Part shown: in pieces, positions 1-9,159 of the stretch
How positions within the stretch are numbered: the first letter of the stretch is position 1
Layout: every line of letters begins with the position of its first letter
Position numbers and translations under genes: made by a program
Assembly (NCBI GenBank): GCA_026709985.1
Contig: JAPORY010000098.1
Span: 1 to 64,000, forward strand
Length of the DNA: 64,000 nucleotides
Direction: 5' to 3'
Source: Aestuariivita sp.
Lineage (GTDB): Bacteria; Pseudomonadota; Alphaproteobacteria; Rhodobacterales; Rhodobacteraceae
Notes under the pieces: model-generated
What the model was told of the DNA's origin: nothing
What the model saw: the letters and a program-made list of their open reading frames with translations, nothing else
Database searches by the model: none

Positions 1-955
1 CCTTTGCGGAAGGATTTGCCGGGTGCGGTTGCCATTTCGAAGCTCCTCATTCGCCGGCGCCGGTATATCGGCAGTCGAAATGGCTTTGCCAACCCCAGTA
101 TATAATTCCCAATTTTTCAGCTCTTCCTTGAAGATTCAGTTAACTGCAATCGCCGGTTTCTTACCCCTTATTTGCTTGCTCGTCCGCCAGTCCGATCAAT
201 GACTCAAGAGTTTGTTTCGAACGGTTTTCTCCGCCCGCCGAGCAGCCGGTGCATCCTTCGTGCCTTGGTCAAGTACCGCCAACGCCGCGGCAGTCGCTGC
301 GCTGGTCAGTTGTCTGGCATCACCATCGAAAATCTCGGCTTGCCCGCCAGAAAGTCAAGCAATGGCTTGCGACGAGTAGAATAGTGCGGTAATGGTATTG
401 GTCGCCCGATCAGTAACTTCTGCTGTCGTCCAATCATCTTGATCAAGCAACCCGATAGGGTTGAGCCAGGCAATCCTTTGGAGCGCACGCGGCCGATGAC
501 GGATCATTCGACTTCGAGACAACTCCCGCGCGAGATGCCAGCAAGGTTGGGAAACAAGGCCGTGACTCACAAAACTTCCCAGCTTTACGTTTTCCCGTCA
601 ACAAACCCTATCTGTCGTCGCGAGCCAAAAGGGCGCGGCTTATATCGTTAGAGATTACAGCCCCCAGCAACAGTATCTCAATATCCCAGCCAGTAACTGC
701 GGCCGCACGCCAACTACCACCACGCACAATTACTACCTTTGCTTCGGGGGTGCTGCTAGGCAGTTCGGATTCCGGCGTGGCAATCACAAACCAACCATCT
801 TTTTGCCGAGCAAGAAGTGCCGTCAGCATCGGTGCAGTTAGCGGAAGTTTAACATTCTATGATCTAAACAGCGTAACGTCAATGACTTAAAAAGCCAGTG
901 GCACTACAAACTTTGATTTGGTGGTTTTCGTGCAACAGCACTGACGGGTAAGGTT
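1..955. other. Left edge, no supportable gene
   Basis: No open frame in this stretch has a recognisable family signature, a good ribosome site or a consistent length; all are under 75 codons and overlap one another on both strands. The right part abuts the end of a decayed transposase. It is best read as degenerate DNA next to dead insertion sequences. Confidence 0.5.
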
Positions 956-2850
956 TTATACGATCTTCTGGCGTAAATTCCGCGCCGATAGGGCGATTCC
1001 CATACCCTGATAGAAGTACGCCTGATCCGCATCAACAACTGCGGTTTTGCGCACATGTAGGGTGCCGACCGTCCGGCCGTGTAAAACTCGTCGTGGTGCA
1101 CTGTAGGGGCCGCAAAGCGTTACGGATAGTCGACTAACTCGCCCCGTTGCCGGTGTGCTTCAGGCGCTTGCAAAGGACGTGAATTGCCCGATAAGCCAAG
1201 ACCGAAATGAATAAATGACCATCGGCCCGCACTTCCTTGTGATGAAAAATCGGCCGCACGCCAAGTTCGCTCTTGAGGCTCCGGAAAACCGCTTCCACGT
1301 CGTTCAGCAGGGCGTATGTTTGCCACATGGTTTCGGCATCCCAATTGAGCACCTTCGACCGTAAGCTATCGGCGCCAGGAAGGTCCATCATTGACCCCGC
1401 CGACGGCTGCAGTTCTCAAGTAATGGCAACGGCTTTTTGCTGGGCCTGATCGGCGATAACCTTGGCCGTATAGTGTCGGGCAACGAGGGCATTGGCTTTT
1501 TGCAAGCGTCCAATCCGGCGCTCAACTGTCGCCAGCGTTTTTTGGGTGCGGGGTTTGGCGCGACCGCAGGCAACGCCAGTAATCCGGTCTCGAACCATTC
1601 TTGGAAACGCGCCATCATCCCGCTCTCTTTCGGCTGACGGGCGTCGGAGAAACACCGCAACATAACCTCCTGATACGCCGTCCCGTCGTCTTCGGTACGG
1701 TCCTGCTGCTCAAGATACGCCGCGATCTCACCCTTGCCAGCGGTGATGATGGTGGGGTCGGCGGCGGGCGGGTCAAAGACGCGCGTTGGCGAGCGAGAGA
1801 CCACCAAATAATCACACCCTTGTGATCGCATCCACGCCAGATTGGCGTCGGTCGCAATGCCACGATCCATCACCACAATCCCGCCGTTTGGGGCTTTGAG
1901 GGCCGCGAGCATCGTGGCCAAGGTTTTCGCTGCGACAACATTGCCAGGAAAGATCTCGGTGCGCTTGAGAAAACCACTGCCATCGACCACCACCCCCAAG
2001 GTCAATAGCGGCGCGTCTTGGCGTTTTTCTTTTGAATGCCCTCGCTTTGCTTTCGGTTGCGCCGCCGCTTGACCTTCAAAATAGGTGTTCGTGAGATCGT
2101 ATAAGGTGAACGACCGGTTGGAGATCAAACAGCGTTTTAGCCATGGTGAAGATAGGTGTCTCAAGGACGCGTTTATGCCGGCAAAGTTGATCGGACGCAC
2201 GGTATAGGGCCATATCGCTGAGTGCTCCAAAATCGATCCTGAACAGCTCACCAATGGAACTGGATTTTCGGAGCCATTTATTGGTGGCGCGTTCGGAGCC
2301 CGGCTGGGCCATCCGACCGATAATAGTCGCCAAAGCACAGGTTTGCTGCCGTTGATTGAGACCCAACTCCCGCAGCTTGTCTGGCAGCGCAAGTAGCCTG
2401 AGGGCTTCAAGGGCCGCATGTTCAATCCCGATGGGAGCGCCCGTCATGATCTTGTGTTGTGTTGATATCGATCGTTTGCCGATCTGACAATTCTGGCTTT
2501 TGTTCCGCGCGTTTGAGCAGTTGTTGCGCCAGGCGTCGGGCACTGGCTTCGATTTCAGTGGGGATGGTGCGGAAATTGAGGGTCGCTTGCCCGACGAGGA
2601 GTTCTTCGATGCGCTGGCACCGCAACGGCCAGTCGCTTTTGGCAATGGCGAAGTTTCGACCGCGGTTGAGCAGCGTGATCTGCTTCACCTGCTCCCCGAC
2701 GCGCTGACTTTTCACGAGGCGATAGGCGAAATAGGGCTGCCGGTTTTTGGCGGTGCTGGTTCTGGCTTTTCGAATGCACCTGGCGTTGACGGTAGAGCGT
2801 GAGGCCTTGGGTGGCAAGGGGCACCAAGCATTTCGTGTCACTACAAGCGG
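956..2850 (-). pseudogene. Decayed IS1634-family (IS4-like DDE) transposase
   Basis: Several minus-strand frames line up end to end as one transposase broken by frameshifts. The N-terminal part is at about 2841-2422, the middle at 2645-2076, and the DDE core at about 2130-1430 with the family hallmark YDLTNTYFEG and a following GIVVMDRGIA segment. The part carrying the catalytic Glu region (FRSLKSELGVRP, then ADGHLFISVLAY) is at 1391-1134. A C-terminal tail (GTLHVRK, ending in a stop near 956) is in yet another frame. At least four frame changes exclude a working enzyme. Terminal inverted repeats were not identified. The family call is firm; exact ends are approximate. Confidence 0.85.
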
Positions 2851-3002
2851 CGATCAGGCAGTCAACGATGACTAACCCATTGAAACGTCATAAAAAAATT
2901 TAAGGAATCGCGAAAATGGCAAATATTGCTATTTTCGCGGAACTCTTGTTAAACTCCCGCTAGGCAGAAGAAAATCAAAGTGCAGGAGTCAAGTATGTTA
3001 AA

Positions 3003-3712
3003 TTGATAGGTCCGGCGCACGTTAAAAAAAACTGCATGGATGCTTGGTTGAAGCCGATATGGTGCCTTCCGCCCGAGGCCAATGCGGATTTCGTCTATGC
3101 AATAGAGGATGTGCTGTCGGTATACCAACAGGATTTTGCCGCCGACACGGTTCTAGTCTGTATGGATGAGACCTTGAGGCAACAGACGAAGGAAACCCGA
3201 ACGCCGTGCGTTCAGGCCAGCCGGCACTATATTACTTTGAATACGAGCGGAACGGTACTGCCAATCGGTTGATGGTTTGTGCACCCCTTGCCGGCTGGCG
3301 ACCGGTGACAGTCACGGGCCGGCGAACGCGGCAAGACTTTGCCGAGTTGTTGCAAGATCTGGTGGATGATTACTTTCCGAATAAAAAGATTGTCTTCGTC
3401 ATGGATCATCTCAATACCCACAAACTCTCGGTCTTGTATGATCGCTATGAACCGGCGGAGGCGGCTCGCATTGCCCGACAAATTGAGGTACACTAGACGC
3501 CGAAACATGGCTCTTGGCTGAACATCGCTGCGATCGCAATCAATGTCCTCTCGAAACACTGTCTTGCCTGTCGGCTCCCGGACCGAGAGACGATGGTCCA
3601 GGAGGTGACAGCTTGGCAGAACCGGCGGAACGAAGCGACAAAATCCGTTGACTGGTGCTTCACAACCGAGAAGGCGCGAATTAAATTAAAATCATTATAC
3701 CCCGCAATGTAA
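3003..3712 (+). pseudogene. Decayed IS630-family transposase fragment
   Basis: The first frame (about 3003-3250) contains the first catalytic region, VCMDETLRQQ. The frame then shifts, and the second frame carries KKIVFVMDHLNTHK, the second catalytic Asp region of IS630/Tc1-type DDE enzymes. A TAG at 3494-3496 replaces the usual Tyr before TPKHGSWLN. The segment after it reads NIAAIAINVLS where the family normally has a Glu-containing MAEIEL-like sequence, so the last acidic residue also appears lost. The N-terminal helix-turn-helix half is absent. This is a dead remnant next to another dead IS. Confidence 0.85.
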
Positions 3713-4299
3713 TGATTTCGGGATACTAGGGTGAACACAAACTCCAGAAATAAATTTCCGCAGCGATATCAATCTGGCACCGAGGCAAGTCTGGACGAGA
3801 ATCAAAAACATTAATGTGTCTGAAATCAATCGGAACAGCAAAAATCAGGAATGTAACGTGGTCGCACTTGACCCAATGCTGTTCAAGACTGCTGAATCAA
3901 ACGGTTTCAGTTGCAGACCTTCGGGCATACCTGTGATCGCAATGATTGCCAATCGGTACAAGACGATATAGTACTCCAATATGCCCGCCTTGGAATAGCT
4001 GGCGCATCTCGAAATGAGTCGTTAGACCTAAAACTGCCGTGTTCCGGGCATTTTTAAAAAGAGTCAGTTCCGCCGCTGCTTTATTCGAGGTAGCACCCCT
4101 TTAGAGTTCTCGTGCGCCTAACCTATCCGTCTTCCACAACACCAGAAAGTTCTGACCGAAACGGGTAAATTGCCGAGAGCGGCCTAATTAAGACGAACAA
4201 ATAGTTGTGAGAAGCGAACTCAGGTCGCCTGGTTGTGCGGTACGCGCTGTTTAATTTTGCCTGTGACGGCTTTGCATTATCGTTGAAGGATCGCCGCCA
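3713..4299. other. Intergenic, nothing recognised
   Basis: About 590 bases between the IS630 remnant and pyrF. No open frame with family features was found on either strand. The pyrF promoter presumably lies in the right half; a ribosome site AAGGA sits at about 4286-4290. Confidence 0.5.
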
Positions 4300-4998
4300 A
4301 TGAGTGCGATGTCCGATGACCGCCTAATTGTAGCACTTGACGTCCCCGATTTCTCGGCCGGGTGCGATCTCGCAACCGAGATTGGCGATGTTGTCTCTTT
4401 CTACAAAGTGGGTCTCGGCACCTTGTCCGGGGACGGCTTGACGCTAGCGACTAAACTCAAGAAGGATTTTGAAAAGAGGGTCTTTCTTGATCTAAAGCTG
4501 TTCGACATTTCGGCAACGATCGAAAACGCCGTAAGACAACTTTCGAACCTTGAATTTGATTTCTTAACGGTCCATGGCGACCCGCATGTCGTCGAAGCCG
4601 CCGTGCGGGGAGCAAGCGGTAGCAAACTCAAAATTCTAGCGGTTACGATCCTCACCTCGCTTGATCGCGACGATCTTGACGCCAGCTTAATGCGCCCCGG
4701 CAGCGTACATGACATTGTTTTGGAGCGAACTGCAAGAGCCCTTCAAGCGGGTGCTGATGGCATTATTTCTTCGCCGCAAGAAGCTGCAAAAATTCGTCAA
4801 CTCCCGCTGGCTCAAGACTGTCTGATTGTTACCCCCGGCGTTCGCCCCGAAGGTCAAGGTGCCAATGACCAAAAGCGTGTAGCCACGCCAAAGGAGGCTT
4901 TACTCGCTGGCGCTGATCACATCGTGATTGGCCGCCCAATATTGTCCTCTGTTCACCCCGCTATTGCCGCACAAGAAATTCTCGCTTCGTTGCCCTAG
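4300..4998 (+). CDS. pyrF: Orotidine 5'-phosphate decarboxylase
   Basis: Catalyses the last step of UMP synthesis, decarboxylating OMP in the cytoplasm. The 232-residue protein is a TIM barrel of normal length. The first strand has VALD (residues 11-14) and FYKVG (34-38), and the catalytic DxKxxD array is Asp64, Lys66, Asp69 in FLDLKLFDI. The phosphate-binding end has VTPGVRP and DHIVIGRPI. The chosen ATG has AAGGA about ten bases upstream; a second ATG three codons later is possible. The gene stands alone and converges on the cytochrome c fusion gene to its right. Confidence 0.95.
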   Translation: MSAMSDDRLIVALDVPDFSAGCDLATEIGDVVSFYKVGLGTLSGDGLTLATKLKKDFEKRVFLDLKLFDISATIENAVRQLSNLEFDFLTVHGDPHVVEAAVRGASGSKLKILAVTILTSLDRDDLDASLMRPGSVHDIVLERTARALQAGADGIISSPQEAAKIRQLPLAQDCLIVTPGVRPEGQGANDQKRVATPKEALLAGADHIVIGRPILSSVHPAIAAQEILASLP

Positions 4999-5156
4999 CA
5001 AAAAGCAAGAAGGACGAGAGTCTATAAACCTTCGTAGCGTTTTGCGGCGGTTCCAAACAAAACCGCTGATTGCGATGTCAAAGTAAAAACCACCCAAGAG
5101 GACTGGCTATTGGTTGAGCGTTTACGGCAGCCCAACCAAAGCCTCGCCCAAAACTG

Positions 5157-6527
5157 TTACTGCAGAGCAGCGTCAGTAATTTGATGCGTCCAGGCGCCCT
5201 CGGGTGGGGCAGAAATGACCGGATCAGAACCACCCGCCAATAGCGTCGCAACGGTGCGTTCATAATCTGCCGGATCAAGAGCACCATCTGACCCTGCCGT
5301 CAGCTTGGCAATTTCGCCCATCATGCGCTTCTGATGAACCTCAGTCTGTGCCCCCGTTTGATCATTATCAAGGACGATTAAGGCCGCTTCATCGGGATTT
5401 TGCTCAGCATACTTCCAACCCTTCATTGAAGCGCGGACAAACCGTGTCATCCGGTCCACAAATGCCGGATCATCAAGGTTGTCTTCCAAGACATAGAGTC
5501 CATCCTCAAGCGTTGCGACCCCTTGGTCCTCGTACTTGAAAGTCACGAGTTCATCGGGACTAACGCCCGCATCAATGACTTGCCAGTACTCGTTGTAGGT
5601 CATCGTCGAGATGCAATCCGCTTGCCGTTGCAACAATGGATCCACATTGAAGCCTTGCTTAAGGACTTCGACACCGTTCTCGGATTTGCCATCCGTCATG
5701 ATGCCTAGTTGACTCATCCACGACAAGAACGGGTATTCGTTACCAAAAAACCAAACGCCGAGAGTTCTATTCTTCAAGTCAGCTGGCGAGGAAATCCCTG
5801 CATCTTTCCAACAGGTCAACATCATCCCTGACGATTTGAAAGGCTGCGCAATATTGACCATAGGCAAACCCTTTTCGCGGGCTGCGAGTGCGGCCGGCAT
5901 CCACTCAACCGTAATGTCGGCGCCACCGCCAGCCAAGACTTGCGTGGGTGCAATATCGGGACCGCCAGGAAGTACCGTAACCGACAATCCCTCTTCCTCA
6001 TAGAAACCCTGGTCGAGCGCGACATAGTATCCAGCGAACTGGGCCTGTGTTACCCACTTCAGCTGGAGCGTAACTTCCTCATCGCCCGCCGCTGGCATTG
6101 ATGCTTCACTTGCCGAAGCTAAGAATGCCCAAAGATTTGGTAAATCTGAATCCTTGACGCGTTGCTTCAGCATTTTGCTCTTGCCGCTCCCTCCGGTAGC
6201 TTCAGCAACCCAGCCAGTTGGGTCACTGAGATAAGCCCCGAAATTGGCTTCATCAATCATCAAGCCTTGCTCGCTCGCGACAACCATCAACTTTGAATAT
6301 CTAAAGCCCTCCTTCGAACCCATCGGGCGGTTGACAATATTCCACAGGTTGGGCCCTGTTTTTCCGCCTTTCACGATAGTATTGCCGCTATCGTCGACAA
6401 TTTCATGGCAGGATTTACATTTGTTAAAGACTTTCTTGCCAGCTTCCGCGTCTGCTGCGCTCAGGGCGGATGCCAGAGCAGTCACTGTGACGAAAGCAGT
6501 CAAAACGGCTGCGATCACTCGATTCAT
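5157..6527 (-). CDS. Cytochrome c fused to NMT1/ThiY-type substrate-binding domain
   Basis: A 456-residue exported protein with two modules. Residues 1-25 are a signal peptide. Residues about 26-135 form a class I cytochrome c with heme motif CKSCH (37-41) and a likely distal Met in KSKML. After a short Ser/Ala-rich linker, residues about 150-456 resemble periplasmic binding proteins of the NMT1/THI5-like (ABC SBP_bac) family: EVTLQLKWVTQAQFAGYYVA, then LPGGPDIAPTQVLAGGGADI. Those proteins normally feed pyrimidine or riboflavin importers, but no permease or ATPase partner lies nearby, so a redox-linked ligand sensor or carrier is possible. The ATG is preceded by a GGAGG ribosome site seven bases upstream. 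The gene follows the Rieske cluster on the same strand with about 200 bases between. Both domain calls are firm; the joint function is unknown. Confidence 0.85.
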   Translation of the reverse strand: MNRVIAAVLTAFVTVTALASALSAADAEAGKKVFNKCKSCHEIVDDSGNTIVKGGKTGPNLWNIVNRPMGSKEGFRYSKLMVVASEQGLMIDEANFGAYLSDPTGWVAEATGGSGKSKMLKQRVKDSDLPNLWAFLASASEASMPAAGDEEVTLQLKWVTQAQFAGYYVALDQGFYEEEGLSVTVLPGGPDIAPTQVLAGGGADITVEWMPAALAAREKGLPMVNIAQPFKSSGMMLTCWKDAGISSPADLKNRTLGVWFFGNEYPFLSWMSQLGIMTDGKSENGVEVLKQGFNVDPLLQRQADCISTMTYNEYWQVIDAGVSPDELVTFKYEDQGVATLEDGLYVLEDNLDDPAFVDRMTRFVRASMKGWKYAEQNPDEAALIVLDNDQTGAQTEVHQKRMMGEIAKLTAGSDGALDPADYERTVATLLAGGSDPVISAPPEGAWTHQITDAALQ

Positions 6528-6723
6528 TCGTCTACCTCCAAATTGGATTGCAATCCCCTAATGGGGAAAAAATATTACTTCGGTTTCGAAGTCAATATGT
6601 TTATGTCCCTTTCGGCCGTCTTTCAAATGCCAAATGCTCCAAAAGTTGCCCGTTCATTTTCCAAGTTTTTCGGACCCAAACATGCCAAATAGTTTGATCG
6701 GGAATTTTTTGTCGCACGACTAT

Positions 6724-6993
6724 TCATTTCTTTTCTTGATCTAGGGTGAGCCAAGACGTGATTTTCTCAATCACGGTGAGCGATAAAAATCCGAGAACCA
6801 CCCAGATCAGTAGTTCAAACGGCGCCAGCGGGGATCCCCGCAGCCACTGCGCGAGCAAACCGCCATTGGGACGAAGACCTAATTCACCAAGAAAGCTGCG
6901 ACGACCCCAGAGTTCAACTGGCCAAAATCTCGAAATATATAACAAAAAAATCGAGACGAGCAAAACCACCAGGATGGCAAAAAAGTGTTTCAC
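6724..6993 (-). CDS. Small two-helix membrane protein
   Basis: An 89-residue protein with a hydrophobic helix at residues about 5-22 and a second at about 59-78, separated by a Gly/Pro/Arg loop. It overlaps the preceding gene by four bases, so it is probably translationally coupled and is the last gene of the Rieske cluster. I do not recognise the family. A structural or assembly role in a membrane redox complex is only inferred from context. Confidence 0.65.
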   Translation of the reverse strand: MKHFFAILVVLLVSIFLLYISRFWPVELWGRRSFLGELGLRPNGGLLAQWLRGSPLAPFELLIWVVLGFLSLTVIEKITSWLTLDQEKK

Positions 6994-7748
6994 GGAAGGA
7001 CCTCAATGCTTTCGTGATTAGCCAAAAATACGGCTAAACTGCCGCGTTGGATGAGTTCCCCCTCAAGCGAAATATACACCCCAACTTTCTCCAACAACTC
7101 GGAATTCAGGGGTTCACCGTCGCCGTTGGCAATCAGCATGAATTCGTGATCCGCAACCGGCTGCGTGGTTACAAAGACCGGCGGAACACCACCCTCAATA
7201 CAAAGTTCGGCGCAGGCCTTATGGGCGATGCCTCGTCCTGGGCGCATCGCACCCGCAAGACACTTGCCATCACAAATCTCACCTGCTAGCCGCCAGCGCC
7301 CCAAATTTTTTGAATTTACTGACGGACCCTCTCCGTCAATTGCTTTAAGATTGCGGCGTGGGTTTGGGACCTGCAGCATTCGAATATCCCCGCGATTCAA
7401 AAGGACCCCCGTCACCTCAACAACGGGACTATCAACTCTGCTGGCATGGGGTTCAACGCCAAATTTTCCGGCTCCCGCCAGCATCAGCGTTTCGCCCGTC
7501 GCAATCACATCGGTCCCATGGGTGACGTGAACCATTGGGTAGGGACTTGTCTCCAATACTCCCACAATCGTTTGTCGACCAAGGTCGAAGCGCAATCGAC
7601 CATCGCCGGGATTGTCTTGTGTGGTACCTACCGCCCAAGCCGCCACCACGAATGCTGTGATCGCGGCTACCGCGACTGAAATTAGCAACAAGCGGAGTTC
7701 ACGAGGGGTGGGTAAATACCCAACAAAAAAAGGACGCTTATCGCTCAT
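6990..7748 (-). CDS. Membrane-anchored periplasmic protein with Cys-rich C-terminal motif
   Basis: A 252-residue protein: a short cytoplasmic start, one hydrophobic helix at about residues 18-42, then a soluble region on the periplasmic side. The notable segment is EICDGKCLAGAMRPG followed by HKACAELCIEGGVPP, giving four Cys and a His in a short stretch that could bind metal or heme-like cofactors. Similar motifs occur in uncharacterised proteins encoded near molybdenum or Rieske oxidoreductases, as far as I recall. Four-base overlaps on both sides place it inside one translationally coupled operon. The exact function is unknown. Confidence 0.7.
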   Translation of the reverse strand: MSDKRPFFVGYLPTPRELRLLLISVAVAAITAFVVAAWAVGTTQDNPGDGRLRFDLGRQTIVGVLETSPYPMVHVTHGTDVIATGETLMLAGAGKFGVEPHASRVDSPVVEVTGVLLNRGDIRMLQVPNPRRNLKAIDGEGPSVNSKNLGRWRLAGEICDGKCLAGAMRPGRGIAHKACAELCIEGGVPPVFVTTQPVADHEFMLIANGDGEPLNSELLEKVGVYISLEGELIQRGSLAVFLANHESIEVLP

Positions 7749-8809
7749 GACATACTCGGTGTCGGAATGGCCAACGGCGTGACAACAGTTCCATAGGGGT
7801 TAGGGCTCTCATCAACCTCGACATACCCGTCGCGCAGCCGAAGATTATAAGTCGCAATCTTTTCAGTGAACGGAGCTGGCGATTGTCCCGTGGTAACGTC
7901 ATACTGAAACCCATGCCAAGGACACGTAACAATACAGTCCGCAATCCTCCCTTCGCCCAGTGGACCGTTCTGATGCGCACAAGCGTTAGCAATTGCCGAT
8001 AGTCGGTTGCCATGTCGAAAAACCGCGATACGCTCTCCGTTTGAAAGTCGGGCTACTCGTGCAAAACCCTCCTTTACGGTATCAGCGCGAAACAACTTTC
8101 GCCAAGAGGCATATTCTTCGCTGCTCACCCCAGCGTCGGCGGTACGATGCTCTTTGCGAGCTGCCGCCAGATGGAGAATAATCACAAGACTCGCGCAGAG
8201 AAAGACAATAACGCCGAAGGTTGGATTTTCCGTACTCTGCAGAGCTCCTAGACCGATATGCGCGATGACCGCCGCATACGCCGGATAGATCAGATAATGC
8301 AGATCCTTCCAAATCCGCGGGGTGAGAAATTTTAGCCAAAAGTCATGACTTGTTGTGGCTAGAACAAGAAGGCAAAGTAGCGCAAATATCCCAAAAGCTT
8401 CAAACGGAAAGCCTAAAATTTGATCGTAGGCTGTATTCGTGCCGAGGAGAGCCTCGTACCGGTCCGTCGGTGAAAAAACGAAATACCACCGCACTACAAA
8501 ACTGGCATGACTGAGGGCCACAAAGCCGGTCAGAACACCGAGATGTCGACGATTGTAGAGAAGTGGCAAAAAACGATCGTCAAGACGCGCAAGCGGACCA
8601 ATCATTAGAATTGCCGTCAGTAGAAAAAAGGCGCAACTTCCAAACGCACGCATATTGCGAATCTGAGGATTGATAGCGGGGTCATGGTTTAGAATTCCCG
8701 GCGTTACGTTCACGAAAATCCATAAAAATCCCATAATCATCGTTATAGCGATGACATCATAAATGACCTTGAACCGGCCCCACTGTACCGGCACGTACTT
8801 GACGCTCAT
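7745..8809 (-). CDS. Heme-type transmembrane domain fused to Rieske [2Fe-2S] domain
   Basis: A 354-residue protein. Residues about 15-215 contain six or so membrane helices in a ferric-reductase/MsrQ-like arrangement with candidate heme-b histidines (His101, His171, His184). Residues about 238-345 are a Rieske ferredoxin with ligands CAH (277-279) and CPWH (296-299). This suggests electron transfer across or along the membrane between quinol or heme and a soluble partner. The ATG at 8809 is chosen because its ATGA overlaps the stop of the upstream gene by four bases; a longer open frame to 9007 lies inside that upstream gene. The architecture is clear; the electron donor and acceptor are not. 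Confidence 0.85.
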   Translation of the reverse strand: MSVKYVPVQWGRFKVIYDVIAITMIMGFLWIFVNVTPGILNHDPAINPQIRNMRAFGSCAFFLLTAILMIGPLARLDDRFLPLLYNRRHLGVLTGFVALSHASFVVRWYFVFSPTDRYEALLGTNTAYDQILGFPFEAFGIFALLCLLVLATTSHDFWLKFLTPRIWKDLHYLIYPAYAAVIAHIGLGALQSTENPTFGVIVFLCASLVIILHLAAARKEHRTADAGVSSEEYASWRKLFRADTVKEGFARVARLSNGERIAVFRHGNRLSAIANACAHQNGPLGEGRIADCIVTCPWHGFQYDVTTGQSPAPFTEKIATYNLRLRDGYVEVDESPNPYGTVVTPLAIPTPSMS

Positions 8810-9159
8810 TGCGCCTGATCCAATCTGATCGGGGCAAGATGCGACGGCCACTCTTGCCGAATTGCTTCGGTCGTAAACAATGTTGCCGATACGATAACCG
8901 CGAGCACAACGGCAACTATGGCATGACTTTCTCTCGGCGCCGAGCGCGTGACACTTGTCGTCGTCGTCCCAGTCAGCTGCCACCATCGCCAGATGACGAG
9001 AGGCCAAATGATCAAAATGCCGGGAATCAAAAGCGGCCGAAAGGATAATGCCCCACGAGCATCTTCATCAATTCGACTGATTCCGAAGATCAAAAACACG
9101 AGCGCCACAACTGCCCCGATACCTCCCCAAACCTGTACAAAGAGGATGACAAGGTTCAC
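8806..9159 (-). CDS. Small membrane protein of the Rieske cluster
   Basis: A 117-residue protein with three hydrophobic stretches (near the N terminus, middle and C-terminal third) and a Thr-rich loop. The start is taken as the GTG in GTGA overlapping the stop of the glutamate-synthase-like gene; its own stop overlaps the next start (ATGA). These paired four-base overlaps argue for coupled synthesis of a membrane complex. No family recognised. Confidence 0.65.
   Translation of the reverse strand: MNLVILFVQVWGGIGAVVALVFLIFGISRIDEDARGALSFRPLLIPGILIIWPLVIWRWWQLTGTTTTSVTRSAPRESHAIVAVVLAVIVSATLFTTEAIRQEWPSHLAPIRLDQAQ

Noticed and set aside
608..829. 73-codon minus-strand frame near the left edge
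   Set aside because: No recognisable motif, no ribosome site and no neighbour link; treated as chance or degenerate sequence.
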